Assembly: GCA_016708105.1 (NCBI GenBank)
Contig: JADJGJ010000001.1
Span: forward strand, 124,001-188,000
Length of the DNA stretch: 64,000 nt
Reading direction: 5' to 3'
From: Crocinitomicaceae bacterium
Lineage (GTDB): Bacteria; Bacteroidota; Bacteroidia; Flavobacteriales_D; Crocinitomicaceae
The translations under genes were made by a program, and so were the position numbers. How positions within the stretch are numbered: the stretch's first letter is position 1; each line of letters begins with the position of its first letter. Positions 17,452 through 26,017 of this stretch are shown piece after piece. Below the pieces are notes generated by a model, which was not told where the DNA came from, ran no database searches, and was given only the letters and a program-made list of their open reading frames with translations.

Positions 17452-18327
17452 ATGCTCATTTACATTTTATCCCGCGGGCCAAAACTGTACAGTACGTTAC
17501 GTATTTATAAGGCCGCTGTTGCAAAAGGACACACCGTTCGCATCATTGATCACATGGAGTGTGATCTGCTCATTGAAAAAGGACAATGCAAAATTGTTTA
17601 CAATGAAGAAATTCTCCCCAAACCTGATTTTATTATTCCTCGCATTGGCAGCTCTGTTACCTTTTACGGTTCAACTGTGGTAAGGCATTTTGAACAAATG
17701 GGTGTACAAACGCTGAATGATTCTATTGCCATTCTCAATTCAAGAGATAAGTTTAGAAGTTTACAATTTTTGGCTGCAAATGATATTCAGATTCCAACTA
17801 CCTATTTCTCTAACGATTTGTTTTATGCAAAAAAAATAGTGCAAAGCAAATTGGGTTATCCTTTCATCATCAAAGTACTTGAGGGTACTCAAGGTTTAGG
17901 TGTTTATAAAGTGAAAGACGAAGCTGCCGCAACAGAAACACTCAGTCATTTCATGGAGAAAAAAAGTAAAATTATTTTGCAAGAATATATTGAAGAATTC
18001 AGTGGAAAAGATTTGCGCGTTTTTGTAGTTGGAAGCAAAATAGTTGCCACCATGATGCGCATTGCAGGTGGAGACGATTTCAGATCTAATCTGCATCGCG
18101 GCGGACGCGGTGAAAAAGTGGAGCTTACTCCCGGTGAAAAAGAAATGGCAATTAAATCAGTAAAAGCTCTCAATCTTCAGGTTGCAGGCGTTGATATTCT
18201 GCGCAGTAAAAAAGGACCAATGGTGATTGAAGTGAATTCATCTCCGGGTCTTGAAGGAATTGAGCGTGTATCTGAAATAAAAATTGCAGAAGAAATCATT
18301 GATCTTTTAGAGCGTTTAAAAAAATGA
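17452..18327 (+). CDS. rimK: RimK-type ATP-grasp glutamate ligase
   Basis: A 291-residue ATP-grasp enzyme. RimK adds glutamate residues to the C-terminus of ribosomal protein S6. The family start MLIYILSRGPKLYST, the substrate-side DFIIPRIGSSVTFYG, the ATP-binding KVLEGTQGLGVYKV and IILQEYIEE, and the Mg-binding DILRSKKGPMVIEVNSSPGL are all present. The last bases overlap the next gene (ATGA), a deacylase commonly paired with RimK. Confidence 0.9.
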   Translation: MLIYILSRGPKLYSTLRIYKAAVAKGHTVRIIDHMECDLLIEKGQCKIVYNEEILPKPDFIIPRIGSSVTFYGSTVVRHFEQMGVQTLNDSIAILNSRDKFRSLQFLAANDIQIPTTYFSNDLFYAKKIVQSKLGYPFIIKVLEGTQGLGVYKVKDEAAATETLSHFMEKKSKIILQEYIEEFSGKDLRVFVVGSKIVATMMRIAGGDDFRSNLHRGGRGEKVELTPGEKEMAIKSVKALNLQVAGVDILRSKKGPMVIEVNSSPGLEGIERVSEIKIAEEIIDLLERLKK

Positions 18328-19259
18328 TAATTAATAACTACGAAGTATTACCCGGAAAAAATGCAACCCTTCGAATTCCTGTTGCCAGCCTGCCTTCAGG
18401 TAATACCGTAAATTTATTTGCCCATGTTTATCGCAGTAAAAAACCAGGTCCCACCATGTTGGTTATCGGCGGTATTCATGGTGATGAAATCAATGGAATT
18501 GAAATAGTAAGGCGCGCAGTAAAAAATGGCATGTTTAAAAAATTGCGCAAAGGTTCTGTCATTGCTATTCCACTTTTGAATATTTACGGATTCATTAATT
18601 TCTCCCGTGGTTTTCCAGATGGTAAAGATGTGAACCGAAGTTTTCCGGGAAGCAAAAAAGGTTCGCTGGCTTCTCGTATTGCTTACACCTTGACCCATGA
18701 TATTTTACCTTTGTGTGATTTCGGTTTGGATTTTCATACTGGCGGTGCAAGCGTGTATAATTTTCCGCAAGCAAGGGCGTATCGTGATGATGAAGAAAGC
18801 ATGAAACTTGCGCATGAATTTAACATGCCGCTCATTGTAAAAACCGGTCTCATTACCAATTCATTCAGAAAAGCTGCCCACGCCAAAGGCATTCCCATTG
18901 TTGTTTTTGAGGGTGGTGAATCTCTACGCATGGATGAATTTTCAATCAATGAAGGTTTGCGCGGAATTGTATGCGTATTGGCGCACCGTGGAATGATAAA
19001 ATCTGAACCGCCTCCTATAGAAACTACCGTTTTTGAAACTACTACCTGGCTGCGTGCACACAGGTCTGGAGTATTTATCCACTATAAAGTTTCTGGTGAA
19101 ACGGTGAAAAAAGGGGAGGTGTTAGGAATAATTACTGATCCATACGGCGGACCTGAAACTAAGGTACGGGCGCGTAAAAAAGGAATTATTTTCGGACATA
19201 ATAATAAACCGGTAGTGAATCAAGGTGATGCATTGTTTCATATCGGCTATGCCAAATAA
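18324..19259 (+). CDS. Succinylglutamate desuccinylase/aspartoacylase-family zinc enzyme
   Basis: A 311-residue M14-like deacylase. Zinc ligands are His52 and Glu55 in GGIHGDEING and His138 in GLDFHTGG; the substrate arginine region is DVNRSFPG. The C-terminal part (GVFIHYKVSGETVKKGEVLG) forms the biotinyl-like beta domain of the family. The 4-nt ATGA overlap with rimK indicates coupled expression; in other bacteria a homologue of this type (RimB) acts with RimK in S6 modification, which I infer here. Confidence 0.88.
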   Translation: MIINNYEVLPGKNATLRIPVASLPSGNTVNLFAHVYRSKKPGPTMLVIGGIHGDEINGIEIVRRAVKNGMFKKLRKGSVIAIPLLNIYGFINFSRGFPDGKDVNRSFPGSKKGSLASRIAYTLTHDILPLCDFGLDFHTGGASVYNFPQARAYRDDEESMKLAHEFNMPLIVKTGLITNSFRKAAHAKGIPIVVFEGGESLRMDEFSINEGLRGIVCVLAHRGMIKSEPPPIETTVFETTTWLRAHRSGVFIHYKVSGETVKKGEVLGIITDPYGGPETKVRARKKGIIFGHNNKPVVNQGDALFHIGYAK

Positions 19260-19292
19260 GTTAGTTTACTTGATTTTAATACACATAAAAAT

Positions 19293-20288
19293 ATGCGCGT
19301 TGGAGTAACAGGTGCAAGTGGTCATTTGGGAAATGTGGTTTGCAGAAAATTACTTGAGAAAGGATATACCGTGCGGGTACTTCACCGCAATGATTGCAGA
19401 CCGTTTGATGACTTGAATGTTGAAAAATTTCCAGGTGATGTGTTAGATGTAAATGCCGTAGACGCCTTTGTGAAAGATTGTGATTACATTATTCATTCCG
19501 CTGCTATTATTAGTATTCACGGTGATCCAACCGGTATTGTGCATAAAACAAATACTGAAGGACCGAAAAATATTGCAGAGGCTTGCGTTAAGCATAAAGT
19601 CAAACGCCTTATTCACGTAAGTAGTACGCATGCTGTGATGGAATTACCTTTTGAAACTCCGTTTGATGAAACCAGACCCTATAAACAAAAAGGATCTTTT
19701 GCATACGACTTTTCTAAATCAACGGGAGAACAATTAATACTAGAGTATTTCAAGTCAGGTAAGTTGAGTGGTTTTGTTGTTAGACCAAGTTCTGTAATCG
19801 GGCCATTTGATTTTCGTCCATCTGAAATAGGCAAAGCGTTACTGGATTTTTACCATCAGAAGATTCCTGTTCTACCTCCGGGTGGGTATAATTTTATTGA
19901 CGTTAGAGATATTTCTGAAACCATTGCATCATCTATAGACATAGGCAGAGATGGAGAAATTTATCTACTCTCAGGCGAATATTATTCCATGAAAAATTTT
20001 GCTAAAGTGGTACAAGAAGCGAGTGGAAAAAAAACGCCGCGTAGGGTGATGCCTTTTTGGTTTCTCAAAATGTTATTGCCTTTTGTGAAATGGTATGGAA
20101 AAATCAAGAAAGCAAATCCTGTTTTCACTATTGAAGCAATTACTGCACTGAAACTTGGACATCCGAACATGCGGAATGATAAAGCAAAACGGGAATTGAA
20201 TCATACGTGCCGGCCGTTGGTTGAGACGATTAGGGATTTTTATTTGTCCTCTCTCCTCATTCCTCTCTCCGAGGGAGAGAGGAAGTAG
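19293..20288 (+). CDS. NAD-dependent epimerase/dehydratase (extended SDR)
   Basis: A 331-residue oxidoreductase-fold protein. Cofactor motif GASGHLG is at residues 7-13, and the catalytic YxxxK is in AYDFSKSTGE, with upstream HVSSTHAV as the catalytic serine strand. The family reduces or epimerises sugar- or sterol-like substrates; the precise substrate is unknown. The final codons are formed by a perfect hairpin (20262-20282), so the natural C-terminus may once have been different. Confidence 0.85.
   Translation: MRVGVTGASGHLGNVVCRKLLEKGYTVRVLHRNDCRPFDDLNVEKFPGDVLDVNAVDAFVKDCDYIIHSAAIISIHGDPTGIVHKTNTEGPKNIAEACVKHKVKRLIHVSSTHAVMELPFETPFDETRPYKQKGSFAYDFSKSTGEQLILEYFKSGKLSGFVVRPSSVIGPFDFRPSEIGKALLDFYHQKIPVLPPGGYNFIDVRDISETIASSIDIGRDGEIYLLSGEYYSMKNFAKVVQEASGKKTPRRVMPFWFLKMLLPFVKWYGKIKKANPVFTIEAITALKLGHPNMRNDKAKRELNHTCRPLVETIRDFYLSSLLIPLSEGERK
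20262..20282 (+). repeat. Perfect hairpin at the end of the epimerase CDS
   Basis: CCTCTCTCC, 3-nt loop GAG, GGAGAGAGG. It encodes the last residues of the upstream protein and has no T-tract. It looks like a dispersed small palindrome rather than a normal terminator. Confidence 0.7.
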
Positions 20289-20329
20289 CGAGACTAGGAG
20301 GATTGCGGAGACGGTTTAGTTATTTTATT

Positions 20330-20495
20330 CATCAGTGTTGCACACTGATGTTTTGTTGTCTTTAGTTGATAAGCGTTGCATGCTGATGTTTTGTTTGGTT
20401 TTCTTTCAGCGTTGGCACGCTGTGGGTTGATGACACTTCATTTCAGCGTTCGTTTGCTGGTTTTTGTTGCATGTTTCTTTCAGATTTGGCTGCTG
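20330..20495. repeat. Degenerate tandem hairpin array, about 37-nt period
   Basis: Five diverged units begin near 20333, 20371, 20407, 20444 and 20481, each with a small hairpin around CAGCGTTGGCACGCTG followed by a T/G-rich linker resembling TGTTTTGTTGTCTTT. The best arms are CATCAGTG/CACTGATG (20330-20350) and CAGCGT/ACGCTG (20407-20422). The remainder of the 349-bp gap to gldA (20496-20637) shows no gene. Confidence 0.65.
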
Positions 20496-20637
20496 AAGTT
20501 TTGGTGAACGATATCTTCATTGATCTCTGACCACTATAATATTCAACATTTTTCTCTTAACTAAATTACTGAGCAGTGTATCCTTTTGCCTAAAAAACGT
20601 TTACCTTCGTAACAAGCACTGAGTTTAGTTTTTTTCC

Positions 20638-21540
20638 ATGTCTATAGAAGTAAAAAATGTTTTCAAGTATTATGGCAAACAAGCCGCATTGAATGATGTA
20701 TCATTTAAAATAAACAGTGGTGAAATTATTGGTTTTCTTGGTCCAAATGGAGCGGGTAAATCAACGATGATGAAAATTATCACCTGCTTTATTCCTAAAA
20801 CTTCAGGTGAAGTGAAAGTGTGTGGTATTGATGTGGATGAAGACAGTATTGAAGTGCGTAGACATGTTGGTTATTTGCCAGAGCACAATCCATTGTATCT
20901 TGATATGTACGTGAAAGAATATCTTGATTTCACTGCGGGTATCTACAAACTAAAAAACAAATCTCAACGCGTAAAAGACATGATAGCGTTGGTTGGTTTA
21001 GAGAAAGAACAAAACAAAAAAATTGGTGCTCTTTCAAAAGGATACAGGCAGCGGGTTGGTCTGGCGCAAGCCATCATTCATGACCCGGACGTGCTTATTT
21101 TAGATGAACCTACAAGCGGACTTGATCCAAATCAATTGGTAGATATAAGACAAGTGATTACCCATATTGGTAAAACAAAAACGGTGATGCTTTCAACTCA
21201 TATCATGCAAGAGGTAGAGGCAATTTGTGATAGGGTAATTATTATCAAAGACGGAAAAATTGTTGCTGATGACACCACAGGACACATCCAGCATAAGGAT
21301 GAAAAAAACCTGACCATTTTTGTAGAGTTTGAACAGGCAACAACTAAATCACAATTGAAACAAATTGATCAAGTGCGCAACATCAAACATCTTGAAAATA
21401 ACCAGTGGCTTTTTGAGGCAAACAGTGATGTTCGTGCTGATATTGCCCGGTTTGCACAAAAGAACAATCTCCTCATACTCACCATGCGCATTGAAGAAAA
21501 AAGTATGGAAGATGTTTTCAAAGAATTGACAAGAGGATAA
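20638..21540 (+). CDS. gldA: Gliding-motility ABC transporter ATPase GldA
   Basis: A 300-residue ABC ATPase. Walker A GPNGAGKST begins at residue 35; the signature is LSKGYRQR, followed by Walker B DVLILDEPTSGLD and the H-loop MLSTHIMQEVEAICD. The sequence EHNPLYLDMYVKEYLDF after the Q-loop position and the C-terminal MRIEEKSMEDVFKELT are typical of GldA, which with GldF and GldG forms a transporter needed for gliding in some Flavobacteriia. gldF and gldG are not in the window. It has its own terminator. Confidence 0.85.
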   Translation: MSIEVKNVFKYYGKQAALNDVSFKINSGEIIGFLGPNGAGKSTMMKIITCFIPKTSGEVKVCGIDVDEDSIEVRRHVGYLPEHNPLYLDMYVKEYLDFTAGIYKLKNKSQRVKDMIALVGLEKEQNKKIGALSKGYRQRVGLAQAIIHDPDVLILDEPTSGLDPNQLVDIRQVITHIGKTKTVMLSTHIMQEVEAICDRVIIIKDGKIVADDTTGHIQHKDEKNLTIFVEFEQATTKSQLKQIDQVRNIKHLENNQWLFEANSDVRADIARFAQKNNLLILTMRIEEKSMEDVFKELTRG

Positions 21541-21542
21541 AA

Positions 21543-21570
21543 AAAAGGAGCTCTGGTTAAGACTCCTTTT
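21543..21570 (+). terminator. Terminator of gldA
   Basis: AAAAGGAG (21543-21550) pairs with CTCCTTTT (21563-21570) around a 12-nt loop and is followed by a T-rich stretch. Confidence 0.8.
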
Positions 21571-21743
21571 CTGATTATTTTTTATTTCCCTTTTGGTACA
21601 TGTTTATCTGTGAATTTTGCTGAACTATTATTCCAGTTGTCAAGGTGTTTATTATGGGGCAACTAATTGTAACAGGATTTTCATCCAAATTCCTAGTTTA
21701 ATGCTGCGGATAATAAATACTCAGAAAGCATACTTGCAAACCA

Positions 21744-21774
21744 TTTCCTCAATAGCACATATTGTGTATCTTTG
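21744..21774 (+). promoter_or_regulatory. Promoter of the PASTA/T9SS-cargo/RluA operon
   Basis: TTTC at 21744-21747, 19-nt spacer, TATCTTTG at 21767-21774 (exact -7 match). The ATG is 30 nt downstream. The preceding 170 bp holds no gene. Confidence 0.6.
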
Positions 21775-21804
21775 GCGACGATTGCTTTTTTACAATAATA
21801 AAAC

Positions 21805-22587
21805 ATGAAGGCATTTTTCAAATTTTTCATCAGCAAAAGATACCTCAAACATATCTTGTTTATTATCGGGGTATGGATTCTTGTAGTTCTGCTGGAATCA
21901 TGGTACTTGAAATGGACAACTGATTTTGGTGAACAAGTGAAAGTACCTTCGTTTTATAAAGTGCACGTAGATGATTTGGATGCATTAATAGCGGGCACTG
22001 ATATCAGCTATGAAATAAAAGATTCAGTCTACATGGATGAATGGCCAAAAGGAACCATTTGCTGGCAATATCCGCGCCCAACCGATTCAACGGGCATGTA
22101 TGTAAAATCTGGCCGCACCGTACAGCTTTCGGTTGTTCCTAATTCACCCAAAATGTTAACCATGCCTAAAGTGGTTGATATGTCTAAGCGCATGGCTGAA
22201 ACTACATTGGGATCTATGGGTTTCAGAACTACCATCACCTATAAGCCTGCCCCCGAAGGAAAAGATTTTGTGTTGGCGCAGTTGTTTGATGGTAAACCAA
22301 TCAAGGAAGGGACAAGAATTCCAAAGGGTAGTCGTATTGAATTGGTCGTTGCAAAAGGTAACACCGGTGAAACAACTCCGCTACCTAATTTAGTTGGCCT
22401 CACAATAATTGAAGCGCAGGAACGTTTAAAGACCCTGACGCTGATTCTTGCACCCATGTGTGAATCCTGCGCAACAGAAGCTGATTATTCTCGCGCCATC
22501 ATTTCTAACCAAAGTCCTGCCGGCGGTGAAGGTATCAGTGTTGCAGCCGGTAGTACCATCACGGTATGGGCAACCATTGGCGGATAA
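21805..22587 (+). CDS. Membrane-anchored PASTA-domain protein
   Basis: A 260-residue protein with a short cytoplasmic N-terminus, one transmembrane helix at about residues 16-33 (HILFIIGVWILVVLLE) and a periplasmic part of three PASTA repeats (about 45-112, 113-188, 189-260); conserved features include VPSFYKV, MPKVVDMSKRMAETTL and LPNLVGLTIIEAQERL. PASTA modules bind peptidoglycan or beta-lactam-like ligands. There is no kinase domain. It heads an operon with a T9SS cargo protein (15 nt gap) and a pseudouridine synthase. Confidence 0.88.
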   Translation: MKAFFKFFISKRYLKHILFIIGVWILVVLLESWYLKWTTDFGEQVKVPSFYKVHVDDLDALIAGTDISYEIKDSVYMDEWPKGTICWQYPRPTDSTGMYVKSGRTVQLSVVPNSPKMLTMPKVVDMSKRMAETTLGSMGFRTTITYKPAPEGKDFVLAQLFDGKPIKEGTRIPKGSRIELVVAKGNTGETTPLPNLVGLTIIEAQERLKTLTLILAPMCESCATEADYSRAIISNQSPAGGEGISVAAGSTITVWATIGG

Positions 22588-22602
22588 TTTTGTATTGAAG
22601 TC

Positions 22603-24861
22603 ATGAAAGCTACGCTCTCTTTATTGTCTGTTTTTGTTTCAACCGTGTTGCTGGCGCAGCCCGAAACGGAAATAATGACACCCTTACTCGGCAATCCGCA
22701 TATTGTAAAAAAAACGAATCAACAAAAAGCGAGTACAGCCATTGACAGCACTTTTATCTATGCAATTGACACGCTTGATTTACCTGTTTGGGATGATTTT
22801 TCTATCAATAAATTTGTACCCTACAACGCAAATTATTCTGATGGAAATGTGACCTCTCAATGGTATTACCGTCTGATGGATAATACCAATACAATTCCGC
22901 AAAACCCGTCCTTAATTTTTTGTGATTCATCTCACGCGCGCATTGATACTGTCTCAGTTGTGGTGGGAATTCCGACTGTAACGTCGGATTATTTTATTCC
23001 AAATCAGGTTTGGGTAAATAATTTAGATGTTTACCCAGTTAGCGGTCAGTTGAGAACACTGTATCAAGAATGTTACGTGCTCATTGATTCCATCATTGAC
23101 GGGGTGCCTGACCCTGACCAGGATACTATTTTCTACACGGCATCACCTGATTTTGTGCAAGATTCTGCAAATGTATTTTTTGTAGATTATACTGATCCAA
23201 ACACTATTTGGGTTGATGACTATGCCTACCATAATTATCGTTATGCCGTTACGCCATGGTCATTAGGTGTTGCAACATTAGATGGGGTTGATGAAAATGG
23301 CTGGCCTTATGATTGGGGCAATACCAGCGCACATGAAGAAGCTGATGTGTTGACTTCACGTCCCATAAATCTAGCCGGAAAAACGAATGTGTATCTCACA
23401 TTTATTTATCAAGCTGAGGGCTGGGGTGATGCGCCTGAAGCAATTGACTCTTTGTTGCTTGATTGGTGGTTGCCTGATTCTAATGCGTGGTTTCCAAGCC
23501 AATGGTATGCTGTTGGAGGTGGAACTACAGATATTTGGGATACCGCACATTGGGCAATTCCTTCAGCAGCATTGGACGATGGATTCCGTTTCAGATTCAG
23601 AAATTACGCCTCAACTTCAGGTATGTTAGATCATTGGCATATTGATTATGTAAATTTAAAAGACAATGATTTGATTACGGTATCTAATTTTTCAGATCTT
23701 GCAGTATCAGAACCAATCAATTCCATCCTTGATACCTATACCGCTGTTCCATGGGATCATTTTAAAAATGCAAACGCAGCTGACAAAATGCTAGGCACGT
23801 TGAAATTGCGCGTGTACAATAGTGACCTCACGCCAACAAATTTTGCAAATGGAGGTATGGAAGTTGCCTACATGGGTGTGCTGCAAGGTGGCAGCCCTTA
23901 TGTGTTGGCAAATCCGGCTATCACCAGTGAGTGGACAGGAAACTGGGAACTTGGCTTGAATAAATATCCATATCCACTGGCAAGTAATTATACCATTAAT
24001 CAGAGTGTAACCACTGATCCGCAAGCTGAGTTTCATGTAAAAATTAATATTGATGCTGCCGTAAGTGGTTCAAATGTGTATGATGTGAATGATACCACTT
24101 ATCACGTACAAGATTTTAGAAACTATTATGCTTATGATGATGGTTCAGCTGAAGCGGCTTACGGAATAACAGGTAGTCACTCATTGCTTGCCATAAAGTA
24201 CACGGCGTATGAAGAAGATTCACTTGCCGGTGTATTGATGTATTGGGTACCTAGTGTAGATAATCACTCAGACAAAATTTTTCTGATCACCATTTGGGAT
24301 GATAATGGAGGGCAACCGGGCAATATCATTTATCAAGATGACTATTTTAACACCAATAGTCCTGAATATAGCGGAGGCATAAATGCGTTCAGATACTATA
24401 CTTTTATGGATGGTCAAAAAGTGGCTGTGCCAGAAACTTTTTACATTGGTTGGGAGCAGGTTGAATCAGCAAGTTTGAACATTGGTTTAGATAGAAACAT
24501 CAGCAATGGAGATAAAATTTTCCGCAATGTTACAGGTACCTGGCAAACATCTTCATTTCAATCATCTGTAATGATCAGACCGGTTTACAGTACCTCCATG
24601 AACTATACGTTGAGTGTTGAAGATGAAGCTGAGATATCACAAACAAGTATTTATCCAAATCCTGCGAAAGATGTGGTGTATATAAATACTACGGAAACTG
24701 AATACCAAGTTTCAGTGTACGATATGACAGGTCGGTTGGTGTATTCTTCAACCAATGAATCTACCATAGATATCTCAAATTTGAATACCGGAATTTTCAT
24801 TGTGGATGTAAGGTCAGCAAATGGTGTATCTTTGTACACTGGTAAACTGATCAAAGAATAA
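22603..24861 (+). CDS. Large secreted protein with T9SS type A sorting domain
   Basis: A 752-residue protein with signal peptide MKATLSLLSVFVSTVLLAQ. The last 75 residues form a type A T9SS C-terminal domain: ISQTSIYPNPAKDVVYINT, YDMTGRLVYSS, IDISNLNTGIFIVDV and terminal GKLIKE. The central part is rich in Asp, Trp and Tyr with beta-sandwich-like segments (for example YLTFIYQAEGWGD and WHIDYVNLKDN, which resembles a MAM/jelly-roll fold) but no catalytic motif was recognised. Predicted cell-surface or secreted protein; adhesion or extracellular role is only a guess. The stop overlaps the next start by one base. Confidence 0.88.
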   Translation: MKATLSLLSVFVSTVLLAQPETEIMTPLLGNPHIVKKTNQQKASTAIDSTFIYAIDTLDLPVWDDFSINKFVPYNANYSDGNVTSQWYYRLMDNTNTIPQNPSLIFCDSSHARIDTVSVVVGIPTVTSDYFIPNQVWVNNLDVYPVSGQLRTLYQECYVLIDSIIDGVPDPDQDTIFYTASPDFVQDSANVFFVDYTDPNTIWVDDYAYHNYRYAVTPWSLGVATLDGVDENGWPYDWGNTSAHEEADVLTSRPINLAGKTNVYLTFIYQAEGWGDAPEAIDSLLLDWWLPDSNAWFPSQWYAVGGGTTDIWDTAHWAIPSAALDDGFRFRFRNYASTSGMLDHWHIDYVNLKDNDLITVSNFSDLAVSEPINSILDTYTAVPWDHFKNANAADKMLGTLKLRVYNSDLTPTNFANGGMEVAYMGVLQGGSPYVLANPAITSEWTGNWELGLNKYPYPLASNYTINQSVTTDPQAEFHVKINIDAAVSGSNVYDVNDTTYHVQDFRNYYAYDDGSAEAAYGITGSHSLLAIKYTAYEEDSLAGVLMYWVPSVDNHSDKIFLITIWDDNGGQPGNIIYQDDYFNTNSPEYSGGINAFRYYTFMDGQKVAVPETFYIGWEQVESASLNIGLDRNISNGDKIFRNVTGTWQTSSFQSSVMIRPVYSTSMNYTLSVEDEAEISQTSIYPNPAKDVVYINTTETEYQVSVYDMTGRLVYSSTNESTIDISNLNTGIFIVDVRSANGVSLYTGKLIKE

Positions 24862-25922
24862 TGAATCCTGATGATGAGTCTGAAATAGACGACACTTTTA
24901 CTTCTTCCACTGAGGGAGATGAGCTTTTTGAGCACTTTCGTTTTATAGTGGATCCTGGTCAGGACTCTATTCGCATTGATAAATTCTTGATGGATCGTGT
25001 ACCCAATGTATCACGCACCAGAATTCAGGATTTAGCCCATGCAGACAATCTTATTGTCAACGGAAAACCGGTTAAACCCAATTACAAAGTCAGGGCAAAA
25101 GATGAAATCTCTATCGTGTTGCCTTTTCCGGTGCGTGAGCTGGAATTGATTCCTGAAAATATTCCCATTAATATTGTGTATGAAGATGATGACCTAGTTG
25201 TCGTGAATAAACCTTCAGACATGGTGGTGCATCCCGGTTACGGCAATTACACCGGTACTTTGTTGAATGGATTGCTTTATCATTTTGAAAATTTGCCAAA
25301 AAAAGCAGATGATTATTATGGCAGACCGGGCCTAGTGCATCGTATTGATAAAAATACTACAGGCTTGCTGGTGATAGCTAAAACAGAAATTGCGCTGACT
25401 CATTTGGCAAAACAATTTTATGATCGCACCTCTGACCGCCGTTATTATGCGTTGGTTTGGGGTGACGTACAAGATGAAACCGGTACCATTGAAGGAAATA
25501 TAGGACGATCACAAAAAAATCGTAAAGTATTTTGCGTTTATGAAGACGGATCTCACGGAAAACCTGCTGTTACACATTATAAAGTAGTTGAGCGTTTCAG
25601 ATACGTCACCTTAGTTGAATGTAAATTAGAAACCGGCAGAACACATCAAATCAGAGTGCATTTTCAGCATATTGGTCATCCATTATTTCATGATCCTGAA
25701 TACGGCGGAGATAAAATTATTAAGGGAACCACGTTTACAAAATACAAACAGTTTATTGATAATGCGTTTAAATTGATTCCGGGTCAAGCATTACATGCTA
25801 AAACATTGGGATTTAAGCATCCACGCACGGGTCAATGGATGGATTTTAATTCTGAACTGCCTGAAAACTTTCAAAAACTGCTTGAAAAATGGCGTACATA
25901 TAGCCAGAATGTGCCTGACTAA
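24861..25922 (+). CDS. RluA-family 23S rRNA pseudouridine synthase (RluD-like)
   Basis: A 353-residue cytoplasmic RNA-modifying enzyme. An S4 RNA-binding domain occupies about residues 34-95 (IRIDKFLMDRVPNVSRTRIQ), followed by the catalytic domain with HRIDKNTTGLLVIAKT, whose Asp is the nucleophile, and the C-terminal GRTHQIRVHFQHIGHPLFHD. The N-terminal acidic extension of about 30 residues is common in Bacteroidota. RluD isomerises uridines in helix 69; assignment to RluD rather than RluC is by overall layout only. Confidence 0.9.
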   Translation: MNPDDESEIDDTFTSSTEGDELFEHFRFIVDPGQDSIRIDKFLMDRVPNVSRTRIQDLAHADNLIVNGKPVKPNYKVRAKDEISIVLPFPVRELELIPENIPINIVYEDDDLVVVNKPSDMVVHPGYGNYTGTLLNGLLYHFENLPKKADDYYGRPGLVHRIDKNTTGLLVIAKTEIALTHLAKQFYDRTSDRRYYALVWGDVQDETGTIEGNIGRSQKNRKVFCVYEDGSHGKPAVTHYKVVERFRYVTLVECKLETGRTHQIRVHFQHIGHPLFHDPEYGGDKIIKGTTFTKYKQFIDNAFKLIPGQALHAKTLGFKHPRTGQWMDFNSELPENFQKLLEKWRTYSQNVPD

Positions 25923-26017
25923 ACAGTTTCAAATTCTCTGAAAATATGTGAATAATTAAAAATATTTGTTATTTTCGCCTCTTATAAAAAACGCTTATCT
26001 AAAACTAAAACTATTTT

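Noticed and set aside
20330..20495. CRISPR array
   Set aside because: The units are diverged hairpins without identical repeats or distinct spacers, and no cas genes are near.
21617..21808. 63-codon plus-strand frame between gldA and the PASTA gene
   Set aside because: It spans the promoter at 21744-21774 and overlaps the PASTA start; composition is not protein-like.
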